64,000 bases of DNA from Streptomyces umbrinus (GTDB taxonomy: Bacteria > Actinomycetota > Actinomycetes > Streptomycetales > Streptomycetaceae), in the NCBI RefSeq assembly GCF_030817415.1, contig NZ_JAUSZI010000002.1, positions 2,170,001 to 2,234,000 of the forward strand, read 5' to 3'. Below are positions 1 to 8,401 of the stretch, piece after piece (position 1 is the stretch's first letter; each line of letters opens with the position of its first letter). A program made the translations under genes and the position numbers. Under the pieces are notes generated by a model that had not been told where the DNA came from, made no database searches, and saw only the letters and a program-made list of their open reading frames with translations.

Positions 1-828
1 TGCCTGCCGCAGGTCCGGCTGGGCGCGGCCGTCGCCGACCCGACGCCGGAGCCCGCCTCCGGCCCGGCCGTCACGCTGGACCCGGACGCGCTGCTGCTGC
101 ATCCGCTGCTGACCGCCGCGCCCGTGCTCTCCCTGTGGCGGGCGCCCACCGACAACGACGAACTGGGCGGCATGGCGGCCCGCTGGCACGACTGGGGGCT
201 CCACGAGCTCGTACGCAAGGTCGTGGACGTCCGCGCAGAGGGCTCCCGGGTCGTCGTGGTCGCCGAGTACGCGACCGGGGCCGGGCCCGTCCGCCACGAG
301 CAGGTGTTCACCCCGGTCGCCGGCGGCCTCCGGGTCGAGGAGTCGGCCGAACTGCCGGAGGGCCTCGACGACGTGGCCCGCGTCGGCACGGTCTTCGAGA
401 CGGTCGCCGGGCTCGATGTCCTGGACTGGTACGGGCAGGGTCCCTGGGAGTCCTACCCGGACCGGAGCACGGGCGCGCCCGTGGGGCACCACTCGCTCCC
501 GGTGGACGAGCTTTTCACCCCTTATCTGCGGCCCCAGGAGAGCGGCGGCCGGTACGGTGTGCGCCGGTTCACGCTGTCGGCGCCGGACGCCACCGGGCTG
601 ACCGTGGAGCTCGGGGCGCCGGGGCAGGTCTCCGTCAACCGCTACCGGGCCGAGGATCTGGCGGCCGCCGCGCACCACGACGAGCTGGTGCCGCGGCCCG
701 GCTGTGTCGTGCACCTCGACGCCGCGCACCGGGGGCTCGGCACGGCGTCGTGCGGGCCCGACACCTCGGCCGAGTACCTCGTCGCGCCGGGCACCCACCG
801 GTGGTCCTGGACGCTGCGCGTGCTCTGA
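1..828 (+). CDS. GH2 beta-galactosidase, C-terminal part (5' end outside window)
   Basis: The reading frame is open from the first base, so only the last 275 residues are visible. The motif LSLWRAPTDNDELGG near visible residue 42 is the hallmark of the small C-terminal beta-sandwich domain (Bgal_small_N) of LacZ-type family 2 beta-galactosidases. WYGQGPWESYPDR and the run ending in LRPQESGGRYGVR also fit that domain, which completes the active site over the TIM barrel. The catalytic glutamates lie upstream and cannot be checked. No signal peptide can be judged. It is followed by Tat-exported proteins on the same strand, so it may belong to a carbohydrate or phosphoester scavenging group. Family assignment is firm; substrate (galactoside) is inferred. 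Confidence 0.9.
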   Translation, partial: CLPQVRLGAAVADPTPEPASGPAVTLDPDALLLHPLLTAAPVLSLWRAPTDNDELGGMAARWHDWGLHELVRKVVDVRAEGSRVVVVAEYATGAGPVRHEQVFTPVAGGLRVEESAELPEGLDDVARVGTVFETVAGLDVLDWYGQGPWESYPDRSTGAPVGHHSLPVDELFTPYLRPQESGGRYGVRRFTLSAPDATGLTVELGAPGQVSVNRYRAEDLAAAAHHDELVPRPGCVVHLDAAHRGLGTASCGPDTSAEYLVAPGTHRWSWTLRVL

Positions 829-913
829 TCCCGGTCACCACCCCGCTCTTGATCACCCCCTCCCGAGTCGCCACCCCCCTCTCCCGAGCAGTCCCCCTTC
901 TCACGGAGCAGAC

Positions 914-2764
914 GTGTGTACTTCGCATGAGCACGACCCGGCCGAGGCCTGCCCGCAAGCCGGCGCCGGACGACGGAACTTCCTGCGGGCGACCGCGCTG
1001 ATCGGCGCCGCCACGGCGGCGGTCGCGCTGCCGACGGCCACCGCGCAGGCGGCGCCCTCCTCGGGAACCCGCTGGAGACCCGACCCCGACAGCCGCCGCT
1101 TCACGCTCGCGGTGATGCCCGACACGCAGTATCTGTTCGACGGGCCCAGCATCGACAAGGCACCCGTCGAGGCGTCGTTGCGCTATCTGCTGGAGCACGG
1201 GCGCGACGAGAACATCGTGTTCCTGTCCCACCTGGGCGACCTCACGCAGAACGGCGCGAAGGCCGAGTGCGCGGCGATCGGCGACGCCTTCCGGCTGCTC
1301 GACCGGCGAGGCGTCGGCTACAGCGTCCTAGCGGGCAACCATGACGTGAAGTCGTCGACGGACGACCAGCGCGGCTCGACCCCGTACCTGGACGTCTTCG
1401 GACCGGACCGCTTCAAGGGCAGGTCCACGTACGGGGGCGCGTCCTCCGACGGGTACAACACCTTCCACCTCTTCCGCGCGGCCGGGCGGGAGTGGATGGT
1501 GCTCGCGCTGGACTGGCGGCTGTCCGCGAAGGGCTTCGCCTGGGCCAAGGACGTCATCGCCAAGCACCCGAAGACTCCGGTGATCCTGACGACGCACGAG
1601 CTGGTCGACGAGGACGACTCGCTCTCCTCGTACGGACAGCAGCTGTGGGACCAGCTGATCGAGGACCACGACCAGATCTTCCTCACCCTCAACGGCCACT
1701 ACTGGCCGGCGGCCAGGGCAACGCGCAAGAACGCGGCGGGACATGACGTACACCTGCACCTGACGAACTATCAGAACCGTTACTTCGGCGGCGCGGCGAT
1801 GATCCGCCTCTACCGCTTCGACCTCGACCGGAACACCGTGGACGTGGAGACGGTGTCGCCATGGATCCTCGGCCGGGCCGCGAAGGGGCTCAACGAGCTG
1901 GAGCGCCAGGAGAGCGAACTCAGCGGGGACGCCGACCGGTTCTCGGTCGGGATCGACTTCGAGGAGCGCTTCGCCGGCTTCGCCCCGGTGCCCGCGCGCC
2001 CGGCGCGTCCCGCGTCGAAGTTGCTGATACCGGGCACGGTCGCGTACTGGCGCTTCGACGGAAAGTCCGACGGGGCCGCCGTGACCGGCACGGTCCGCGA
2101 TGTGTCCGGGCGCGGCAACGACCTCTCCGTGGTCACGGTCGCGGGCGGCACGCTGACCTGGTCGTCGGACCACCACCCGGACCAGCCGGGCCACGGCAGC
2201 CTGGACTTCCACGGCGGCAAGCCTCCGCTGAAGGGTGCGTACCTGCGGACGGTCGACGGCGCGCCGCTCAACTCGGCCACCTTCAAGGCGGGTTACACCA
2301 TCGAGGCCTTCTACCGGCTGCCCGCCGACTGGGATCCCGGGCGTGACGCGTGGGCCGGGCTGCTCGGCCGCACCGGTACGGGCGGCGCCGCGGGGAAGAC
2401 CGCCGACGACCCGGACGAGCCCATCGCCACGCTGTCGCTGTCGAACGACCGCGAGCCCCAGTGGGCCATGCGCCCTCTCAACCAGCAGGGAATCGCGACC
2501 AACTGGGGACAGGAGACACCGCTGGAGACGTGGTGGCACCTCGCGGTCGTCAACGACGGACGGCACACCACCCTGTACGTCCAGGGCTGTCCGGTGGTCC
2601 GGAACCCGAAGGCGTCGTCCGTCGGCATCACCTCGGTCGGCCTGCCCTGGCTCCTCGGCGGCTACGAGTACGCCGGGAAGATCGACCAGATCCTGCACGG
2701 ACGGCTCGGTGACGTGCGGATCGTCGAACGCGCCCTGCCCGTCACGTCGTTCATGAACCACTGA
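914..2764 (+). CDS. Tat-exported metallophosphoesterase with C-terminal LamG-like domain
   Basis: The protein has 616 residues. GTG is chosen as start because GGAG lies five bases upstream and the Tat signal follows at once (RRNFLRA, residues 20-26, then an Ala-rich hydrophobic stretch ending near AQA). The mature protein opens with calcineurin-type phosphoesterase motifs: VMPDTQYL (about residue 68), LGDLTQNG, GNHDV (about 141) and ILTTHE. The last metal motif reads NGHYW, not the usual GHTH, so one histidine ligand is absent or replaced. From about residue 375 a concanavalin/LamG-like beta-sandwich follows (VAYWRFDG, SGRGNDL, YTIEAFYRL, WWHLAVVNDG), probably binding a polymer. Predicted to act outside the cell on a phosphomonoester or phosphodiester; substrate unknown. 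The next gene is also a Tat-exported phosphoesterase type. Confidence 0.85.
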   Translation: MCTSHEHDPAEACPQAGAGRRNFLRATALIGAATAAVALPTATAQAAPSSGTRWRPDPDSRRFTLAVMPDTQYLFDGPSIDKAPVEASLRYLLEHGRDENIVFLSHLGDLTQNGAKAECAAIGDAFRLLDRRGVGYSVLAGNHDVKSSTDDQRGSTPYLDVFGPDRFKGRSTYGGASSDGYNTFHLFRAAGREWMVLALDWRLSAKGFAWAKDVIAKHPKTPVILTTHELVDEDDSLSSYGQQLWDQLIEDHDQIFLTLNGHYWPAARATRKNAAGHDVHLHLTNYQNRYFGGAAMIRLYRFDLDRNTVDVETVSPWILGRAAKGLNELERQESELSGDADRFSVGIDFEERFAGFAPVPARPARPASKLLIPGTVAYWRFDGKSDGAAVTGTVRDVSGRGNDLSVVTVAGGTLTWSSDHHPDQPGHGSLDFHGGKPPLKGAYLRTVDGAPLNSATFKAGYTIEAFYRLPADWDPGRDAWAGLLGRTGTGGAAGKTADDPDEPIATLSLSNDREPQWAMRPLNQQGIATNWGQETPLETWWHLAVVNDGRHTTLYVQGCPVVRNPKASSVGITSVGLPWLLGGYEYAGKIDQILHGRLGDVRIVERALPVTSFMNH

Positions 2765-2794
2765 TCCATCGAACTCCGAGGGACTCACCAGACC

Positions 2795-4465
2795 ATGACC
2801 GAGCAGCAACTGCCCCCCTGGGCAGATCCGTCCGTCTCCCCCGCCGCCCTCGACGAGCAGGGCGTGTCCCGACGTCAGCTCATGCGCCGCGCGGGCCTGT
2901 TCGGCGCCGCCTTCGCCGCCGGGTCGCTGGCGACGCCCGCCGTGGCGAGCGCGGAGGGCTTCGGCGGCAACGACCCGCACCTCGCCTACCTCGTCGGCGA
3001 CCACCATGTGCACTCCGTCTACAGCCACGACGCGAAGTACACGTTCTCCCAACTGGCGCAGGCGAGCGCCAGGTACGGCCTCGACTGGATGGTGTTCAAC
3101 GAGCACTCCAACTTCGGGCACGCCCAGTACGGGGCGAAGCTGGAGCACGAGGAGATCCTCAAGGCCCGTGCGGCGAACCCGCGTCAGCTGATCTTCCAGG
3201 GCCTGGAGTGGTACATCCCGGGCGCCGAGCACTGCACGATCTTCGCGGCGCCCGGACGCCACGAGGTGGACCTGCTCACGCAGTTCGAGCTGGCCTACGA
3301 CGGCAAGCTGCTCGGCTACACGGCGGGCGGCCCCACCCACCCCGACACTCCCCGCAACGAGGCGCACGCCGTCAAGGCCATCAAGTGGCTGGCCGCACAA
3401 CGCCGTTCGGGCTACGTGGACGACGTGCTGGTCTTCGCCAACCACCCGATGCGGCTGGGCATCGACTCCCCGCACGAGATGCGGAACTGGCGGGACGCTG
3501 CCCCCGAGATCATGATCGGCATGGAAGGCGCACCGGGTGCGCAGGGCGGTGCCATCCCCGGCTGGCGCGGTCCGACGTCGATACGGGGCGAGTACGAGAA
3601 CAAGCCGTCGGCGGACTCCTGGCCCGCCTATCCGACGGACTCGTATCTCACGTACGGCGGCTTCGACTGGATGACGGCGACCGTCGGCGGCATGTGGGAC
3701 GCCATGCTCTCCGAGGGCAGGCTGTTCACGATCACCACCAACTCCGATGTGCACCGGGTGGTGTTCGACACCTGGAAGAACGGCGACTGGCTGCCGGGGC
3801 AGAACTTCGACAACACGGGCCGGCTGCCCGACCCGGTCAACACGACCGAGCCGCAGCCGGGCGGCGACTTCTGGCCCGGCCAGTTCAGCCGCACGCACGT
3901 CGGCGTGTCCCGCTACGGCTACCGCGCGGTGATGGCGGGCCTGCGCGCGGGCCGGGTCTGGCTCGACCACGGGCATCTGCTCGACGGTCTCGACGTACGG
4001 CTGAAGCGGGACTGCGACCACGGCCGGGGCGTCACCCTGGGCAGTCGGCTGCGGGTGCGCAAGGGCGAGAAGCTCACCCTGAACGTGACCGTGACGACCG
4101 CCTCGCGGCCCAACCCGCACGACATCCTGCCCGAGCTGGCCCACGTGGACGTCATCCGCGGCGCGGTGCGCGGTCCGTCGGCCGACCGGGACAACTGGCG
4201 GGCGCCGGCCACCAAGGTCGTGCACACGGCGGACGTGTCCGGCCGCGAGGGCACGTACACCCTGCGCATCCCGCTGACCGCCGGGGACGAGTCCTTCTAC
4301 GTGCGGCTGCGCGGCAGCGACGGCAACCGGCACGGCGCCGGGTACCTTGGCGCGTCGGTCGACCCGCACGGGCCGATCCCGCACGCGCCGGGCGACGGTG
4401 ATCCGTGGCTCGACACGTGGTTCTACTCCAACCCCGTCTTCGTGGAGGTCGCCGGCCACCGGTGA
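2795..4465 (+). CDS. Tat-exported PHP-domain metal-dependent phosphoesterase
   Basis: The protein has 556 residues. Residues 25-31 (SRRQLMR) begin a twin-arginine signal ending near VASA. The mature part starts with VGDHHVHSVYSHDAKYTF, the HxH motif I of the PHP superfamily, followed by FNEHSNFGH, an ANHPMRLG motif and a late TTNSDVHRV histidine, so most metal ligands of a trinuclear PHP site are present. The C-terminal third (KGEKLTLNVTV onward) looks like a beta-rich accessory domain. PHP proteins hydrolyse phosphoesters using metal ions; the exported form suggests organic phosphate or nucleic acid scavenging, but the substrate is not deducible. It lies 30 bases after the metallophosphoesterase gene and is likely cotranscribed with it. 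Confidence 0.85.
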   Translation: MTEQQLPPWADPSVSPAALDEQGVSRRQLMRRAGLFGAAFAAGSLATPAVASAEGFGGNDPHLAYLVGDHHVHSVYSHDAKYTFSQLAQASARYGLDWMVFNEHSNFGHAQYGAKLEHEEILKARAANPRQLIFQGLEWYIPGAEHCTIFAAPGRHEVDLLTQFELAYDGKLLGYTAGGPTHPDTPRNEAHAVKAIKWLAAQRRSGYVDDVLVFANHPMRLGIDSPHEMRNWRDAAPEIMIGMEGAPGAQGGAIPGWRGPTSIRGEYENKPSADSWPAYPTDSYLTYGGFDWMTATVGGMWDAMLSEGRLFTITTNSDVHRVVFDTWKNGDWLPGQNFDNTGRLPDPVNTTEPQPGGDFWPGQFSRTHVGVSRYGYRAVMAGLRAGRVWLDHGHLLDGLDVRLKRDCDHGRGVTLGSRLRVRKGEKLTLNVTVTTASRPNPHDILPELAHVDVIRGAVRGPSADRDNWRAPATKVVHTADVSGREGTYTLRIPLTAGDESFYVRLRGSDGNRHGAGYLGASVDPHGPIPHAPGDGDPWLDTWFYSNPVFVEVAGHR

Positions 4466-4484
4466 GGCCGGTCCGGGGCCGCGT

Positions 4485-4503
4485 GTACCGGGGCGGCCGG
4501 TAC
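4485..4503. promoter_or_regulatory. Inverted repeat upstream of PaaX gene (possible operator)
   Basis: GTACCG and CGGTAC form perfect 6-bp arms around a 7-base spacer in the 86-base gap before the PaaX-type regulator. Position suggests autoregulation, but short GC-rich inverted repeats occur by chance here, so this is weak. Confidence 0.25.
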
Positions 4504-4551
4504 GCCCGTACTACCTGGTCACGAGCTGATCGACAGGCGTACCGTGGGCCG

Positions 4552-5379
4552 GTGACCACTGACGAGGCGCTGCGGCCCCAGTCCCTCATGCTGTCGTTCC
4601 TGGGCGACCAGGTGCTCGGCCGTGACGTCTGCGTGTACTCGGGGAGCGTCATCGACGTCTTCGGGCGCGCGGGCGTCGGCGAGCACGCGACCCGCTCGAC
4701 GCTGACGCGCATGGTGGGCCGCGATCTGCTCAGGCGGCAGCGCGAGGGACGCCGTATGTACTTCGGGCTGACCGAGCGCTCGGAGTCCGTGCTGCGGGAC
4801 GGCGAGCAGCGGATCTGGGAGGAGGGGGCCGTCAACCGGCACTGGGACGGCTCCTGGACGCTGCTCGGCTTCTCACTGCCGGAGTCCTGGCAGCGCCAAC
4901 GCCACGATCTGCGCGCGCAGTTGACGTGGAGCGGCTTCGGCCCGCTGTTCGGCGGGCTGTGGATCGCGCCCGGCGAGGTCGACGTCTCCGCGCTCGTCAC
5001 CGAGCTGGGCCTGTCCGCCCATGTGAAGATCTTCCGTGCCCACGCGGACGCGGGCATGGACATCGGCGCCATGATCGAGGAGACCTGGGAACTGGACGAA
5101 CTGGCCACACGCTATGAGGCGTTCACGCACCGCTGGCAGCACTGGGAGACGTCGGAGCCCGCCGCCGACGAGGCGCTCGCACTCCGCCTGCGCCTGTCGA
5201 CGGAGTGGCTCCAGGTCGTCCGCCGCGATCCACGACTGCCGGTCAAACACCTCCCGGACAACTGGCCCGCCGAACAGGCCGAGAAGACGTTCCACACGGT
5301 GTACGCCCAACTGACCCCCCTCGCGAGGGAGTCGGCGGAACGACTTCTCGACCTGGTGCCGGTACGGCCGGGGCCCTAG
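4552..5379 (+). CDS. PaaX-family transcriptional regulator
   Basis: The protein has 275 residues. The N-terminal winged helix (SLMLSFLGDQVLGRD, then GVGEHATRSTLTRMVGRDLL and a wing RQREGRRMYFGL) is the PaaX arrangement, followed by the PaaX central domain (WDGSWTLLGFSLPES) and the C-terminal all-helical domain. PaaX in E. coli represses phenylacetate catabolism and senses phenylacetyl-CoA; no paa genes are seen here, so the ligand is probably another acyl-CoA. The GTG start is the first in frame that leaves the whole winged helix; no clear Shine-Dalgarno is visible and the transcript may be leaderless. Its target could be the upstream exported enzymes or the acyl-CoA operon that lies convergently downstream. 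Confidence 0.85.
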   Translation: MTTDEALRPQSLMLSFLGDQVLGRDVCVYSGSVIDVFGRAGVGEHATRSTLTRMVGRDLLRRQREGRRMYFGLTERSESVLRDGEQRIWEEGAVNRHWDGSWTLLGFSLPESWQRQRHDLRAQLTWSGFGPLFGGLWIAPGEVDVSALVTELGLSAHVKIFRAHADAGMDIGAMIEETWELDELATRYEAFTHRWQHWETSEPAADEALALRLRLSTEWLQVVRRDPRLPVKHLPDNWPAEQAEKTFHTVYAQLTPLARESAERLLDLVPVRPGP

Positions 5380-5380
5380 G

Positions 5381-5413
5381 GGCCCCTTCAGGGGCGCGGG
5401 GAACTGCGCGACA
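5381..5413. repeat. Copy of the dispersed AGGGGCGCGGGGAACTGCGC element
   Basis: A 20-bp copy of the element (5390-5409) sits just after the PaaX stop, in the convergent gap with the MaoC gene. A GGGGCCCC stretch adjoins it, so the region may fold as a bidirectional terminator. Further copies lie near 12.9, 29.7, 34.4 and 37.9 kb. Confidence 0.75.
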
Positions 5414-5458
5414 GGCCACGACGAACCCGCGGACGAAAACGGCGCTCCCAGCCGTAGC

Positions 5459-5914
5459 TCAGACGTAGAAACGCGACAGACTCTGCAGCACCGCCGCGGG
5501 CTTGGGCGCACCGTCGATCTCGATCGTGCCGTCAACAGTGATCTGCACACCCCCCGGCACGTCCTCGACATCCGCCAGCCTCCCGACGAGGCGGATACGT
5601 GAGCCGACCTTCACCGGCGAGGGAAACCGCACCTTGTTGAGGCCGTAGTTGACCTTCGTGGTGACGCCCTGGACGTCCAGCAGCCCGGTGAAGAGCGGGA
5701 TGAAGAGGGAGAGCGTGAGATATCCGTGCGCGATGGGCGCGCCGAACGGCCCCTCCTTGGCCTTCTCCTCGTCGACGTGGATCCACTGGTGGTCGCCCGT
5801 GGCGTCGGCGAACGTGTTGATGCGCTCCTGGGTGACCTCGATCCACTCGCTGGTGCCGAGGTCGCTGCCGGCGAGCTTCTTGAGTTCGTCGATGCCGTTC
5901 ACGGTGATGCTCAT
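5459..5914 (-). CDS. MaoC-like (R)-specific enoyl-CoA hydratase
   Basis: This small protein of 151 residues is a single hot-dog domain. The hydratase 2 motif is intact: ADATGDHQWIHVD supplies the Asp and His of the catalytic pair and GAPIAHGYLTLSL is the conserved helix-strand segment. Single-domain MaoC proteins add water to trans-2-enoyl-CoA to give the (R)-3-hydroxyacyl-CoA. The start has AAGGA at normal spacing. It is the last gene of the minus-strand operon after the acyl-CoA ligase, fitting a short ligation/hydration/dehydrogenation sequence on an unknown acid. Cytoplasmic; no export signal. Confidence 0.9.
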   Translation of the reverse strand: MSITVNGIDELKKLAGSDLGTSEWIEVTQERINTFADATGDHQWIHVDEEKAKEGPFGAPIAHGYLTLSLFIPLFTGLLDVQGVTTKVNYGLNKVRFPSPVKVGSRIRLVGRLADVEDVPGGVQITVDGTIEIDGAPKPAAVLQSLSRFYV

Positions 5915-5946
5915 AAGTGCCTGTTCCTTGAGGGGAGTTCGGAGGG

Positions 5947-7449
5947 TCATCGCGTCCCGTACCGCTTGCGCACCCGGGACTTGAGGAGCTTGCCGGAGGC
6001 GGTGCGCGGCAGTTCGTCCGCGAGCACCACCGACTTCGGGATCTTGTACTTGGCGAGGTGTCCGGCGAGGGACGCGAGGACCTCGTCGGGGTCGAGCTCG
6101 ACGTCCTCGCGCGGCACGACGACCGCACGCGGCACCTCGCCCCACTTCTCGTCGGGCACGCCGATGACCGCGCACTCGACGATGTCGGGGTGGGCGAGGA
6201 GCTGGTCCTCGATCTCGGCGGGGTAGATGTTCTCGCCGCCGGAGATGATCATGTCCTTGATGCGGTCGACGATGGTGACATAGCCGTCCTCGTCGATCCG
6301 GGCGGCGTCCCCGCTGCGGAACCAGCCGTCGTGGAACACGGCCGCGGTCTCGTCGGGCAGCCCCCAGTAGCCGGGCATGACGTGCGGCCCGCGTACGACC
6401 ACTTCCCCGGTCTCGCCGATGTCGGCGGGGGCGAGATCGGGCCGTACGACACGGACGTCGCTGAAGAAGTGCGGCACGCCCGCCGAACCCGCCTTGGTGA
6501 CCGCGTGCTCGGCGTCCAGGAAGAGCACGCCGGGCGAGGCCTCGGTCATGCCGTAGCCCTGGAGGAAGGTGAGGCCCCGCTCCTGGTAGGCGGCGATGAG
6601 CGGGGTAGGCACGGGTGAGCCGCCGCAGCTGAGCATCCGCAGGGAGGACAGGTCGGCGTCGGCCCAGCGCGGATGGCGGACCACGTGCTCGAACATGGTG
6701 GGCACACCGAACATGAAGGTGATCCGGTGCCGCTCGATCAGGTCGAAGGTGGCCGCCGGGTCGAAGGCCTCGACCAGGACGCAGGTACCGCCCTTGAGGA
6801 GGACCGGCAGGGTCAGCATGTTCAGCCCGGCCGTGTGGAACAACGGGGCGGAGACCAGGGCGCGTTCGTCGGCGATCAGGTCCTGGTCGACCAGGACGTT
6901 GACCGCGTTCCACGTCAGGTTGCCGTGGGTGAGCATCGCGCCCTTGGGCCGGCCGGTCGTGCCCGAGGTGTACATGATGATGCAGGTGTCGTCGGGGGTG
7001 ACGGGTTCGTCGATCGCCTCGTCGGAGGCCGCGCCGAGCAACTGGTCGTATTCGGCGCCCACTTCGACGTACGTACGCACGTCGCTGTTGCCGGGCAGTC
7101 CCGCGACGAGGCCGGCGAACGCCGGTCCGTACACGAGGGCCTTCGCGCCGGAGTCCGTGAGCTGGTAGGCGATCTCGGGTCCGGCGAGGCGGGTGTTGAG
7201 CGGCACGAAGACCGCCCCGAGGGTGCCCGCGGCGAACAGTGTCTCCAGGTAGGAGGGGTGGTTCGGGCCGAGGTAGGCGATCCTGTCGCCGCGGCGCACT
7301 CCGGAGGCTCGCAGGGCGTGCGCGAGGCGGGTGGTGCGCTCGTACAGCCCGGCGTACGTGACCGTCGTGTCGCCGTGGATCAGGGCGGTGCGGTGCGGGG
7401 TCTTGCGGGCCCGGCGTGCGGGCCACGACCCCAGTCCCTCATTGCGCAT
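5947..7449 (-). CDS. Acyl-CoA synthetase (AMP-binding, ANL superfamily)
   Basis: The protein has 500 residues, the usual length of medium/long-chain or aryl acid CoA ligases. The P-loop-like motif YTSGTTGRPKGAMLTHGN, the GYGMTEASPG motif, the hinge segment containing IDEDGYVTIVDRIKDMI and the C-terminal catalytic lysine in LPRTASGKLLKSRVRKRYG are all present, so it should be active. It converts a carboxylic acid to its CoA thioester with ATP, via an acyl-adenylate. It lies between the amidohydrolase and MaoC genes in one operon; divergent MarR and IclR regulators point to an aromatic or alicyclic acid as substrate, which is inference. Its 5' end resembles a 27-bp unit that is tandemly repeated just upstream. 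Confidence 0.92.
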   Translation of the reverse strand: MRNEGLGSWPARRARKTPHRTALIHGDTTVTYAGLYERTTRLAHALRASGVRRGDRIAYLGPNHPSYLETLFAAGTLGAVFVPLNTRLAGPEIAYQLTDSGAKALVYGPAFAGLVAGLPGNSDVRTYVEVGAEYDQLLGAASDEAIDEPVTPDDTCIIMYTSGTTGRPKGAMLTHGNLTWNAVNVLVDQDLIADERALVSAPLFHTAGLNMLTLPVLLKGGTCVLVEAFDPAATFDLIERHRITFMFGVPTMFEHVVRHPRWADADLSSLRMLSCGGSPVPTPLIAAYQERGLTFLQGYGMTEASPGVLFLDAEHAVTKAGSAGVPHFFSDVRVVRPDLAPADIGETGEVVVRGPHVMPGYWGLPDETAAVFHDGWFRSGDAARIDEDGYVTIVDRIKDMIISGGENIYPAEIEDQLLAHPDIVECAVIGVPDEKWGEVPRAVVVPREDVELDPDEVLASLAGHLAKYKIPKSVVLADELPRTASGKLLKSRVRKRYGTR

Positions 7450-7453
7450 GTCC

Positions 7454-7506
7454 GTGCCCCTGTCCTTCGTTGCACATGGGGTGCCCCTGTCCTTCGTTGC
7501 ACATGG
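7454..7506 (-). repeat. 27-bp tandem duplication at the start of the acyl-CoA ligase gene
   Basis: Two back-to-back copies of a 27-bp unit (7454-7480 and 7481-7506, the second one base short) fill the gap between the amidohydrolase stop and the ligase start. On the minus strand each copy reads ATGTGCAACGAAGGACAGGG, closely like the ligase's own first codons ATGCGCAATGAGGGACTGGG, so the ligase 5' end looks like a third, diverged copy. The copies form a 21-codon open frame that ends over the ligase start, one base out of frame with it. They also multiply the AAGGA Shine-Dalgarno-like motif. Confidence 0.85.
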
Positions 7507-7513
7507 CTGCCGG

Positions 7514-8398
7514 TTATGGCTTCGTCAGGCCGAGCAGCCGGGCCGCGTTCTCCTTGAGGATCTTCGGCCTTACCTCGTCCTTGATGGAGAGCTTCGCGAA
7601 GTCGGCCAGCCAGCGGTCCGGGGTGAGGACCGGGTAGTCGGAACCGAACAGCACCTTGTCCTTGAGCAGCGTGTTCGCGTACTGCACGAGCTGCGGCGGG
7701 AAGTACTTCGGCGACCAGCCGGACAGGTCGATGTGGACGCCCGGCTTGTGGGTGGCGACGGCGAGGGCCTCGTCCTGCCAGGGGAACGACGGGTGCGCCA
7801 GGATGATCTTGAGGTGCGGGAAGTCCGCGGCGACGTCGTCCACGTGCAGCGGGTTGGAGTACTTGAGCCTGATCCCGCCGCCGCCCGGGACGCCCGCGCC
7901 GATGCCCGTCTGTCCGGTGTGGAACAGGGCGATCGTGCCGGTCTCCTCGATCACCTCGTACAGCTCGTACGCGACCGACCTGTCGTTGGGGAAGAAGCCC
8001 TGGATGCTGGGGTGGAACTTGAAGCCCTTCACCCCGTACTCCTCGACCAGGCGGCGGGCCCGCTTGACGCCCGCCCTGCCGCGGAAGGGGTCGATGGAGG
8101 CGAAGGGGATCAGTACGTCCGCGTTGGCGGCGGCCGCCTCGGCGACCTCCTCGTTCGGGACGGGCTCGGTGCCGGTGGCGGACTCGGCGTCGACCGTGAA
8201 GATCACGGCGGCCATCTTCCGCTCACGGTAGTAGGCGGCCGTCTCCTCCAGGGTCGGCTTCCGCTTGCCCTCGACCTTGAAGTAGGCGCTGGAGGCCTCG
8301 TGCAGGTCGTCGTCCAGGGAGGAGGTGCCCTTGGAGGAGACCTCGGCGTGGGTGTGGACGTCGATCGCGACGAGTTCCTCGACATCGATGTTCGTCAT
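7514..8398 (-). CDS. Amidohydrolase_2 family TIM-barrel hydrolase/decarboxylase
   Basis: The protein has 294 residues. The order of motifs is that of the Amidohydrolase_2 (ACMSD-like) group: AIDVHTHAEV with the HxH pair (H15, H17), FKFHPSIQGF, ALFHTGQTG, IILAHPSFPW and the late LFGSDYPVLT aspartate. Members are metal-dependent decarboxylases or hydrolases of aromatic or cyclic acids. The stop of the SDR gene is three bases upstream, so the two are translationally coupled. Place in the pathway is inferred: either ring-fission product hydrolysis or decarboxylation next to CoA activation. Conserved small N-terminal segment without signal, so cytoplasmic. Confidence 0.88.
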   Translation of the reverse strand: MTNIDVEELVAIDVHTHAEVSSKGTSSLDDDLHEASSAYFKVEGKRKPTLEETAAYYRERKMAAVIFTVDAESATGTEPVPNEEVAEAAAANADVLIPFASIDPFRGRAGVKRARRLVEEYGVKGFKFHPSIQGFFPNDRSVAYELYEVIEETGTIALFHTGQTGIGAGVPGGGGIRLKYSNPLHVDDVAADFPHLKIILAHPSFPWQDEALAVATHKPGVHIDLSGWSPKYFPPQLVQYANTLLKDKVLFGSDYPVLTPDRWLADFAKLSIKDEVRPKILKENAARLLGLTKP

Positions 8399-8401
8399 GG
8401 G

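Noticed and set aside
1328..4459. A 1043-codon open frame on the minus strand
   Set aside because: It lies antisense to two clear exported enzymes and has the Arg/Val/Gly-rich composition of a GC-rich shadow frame with no domain.
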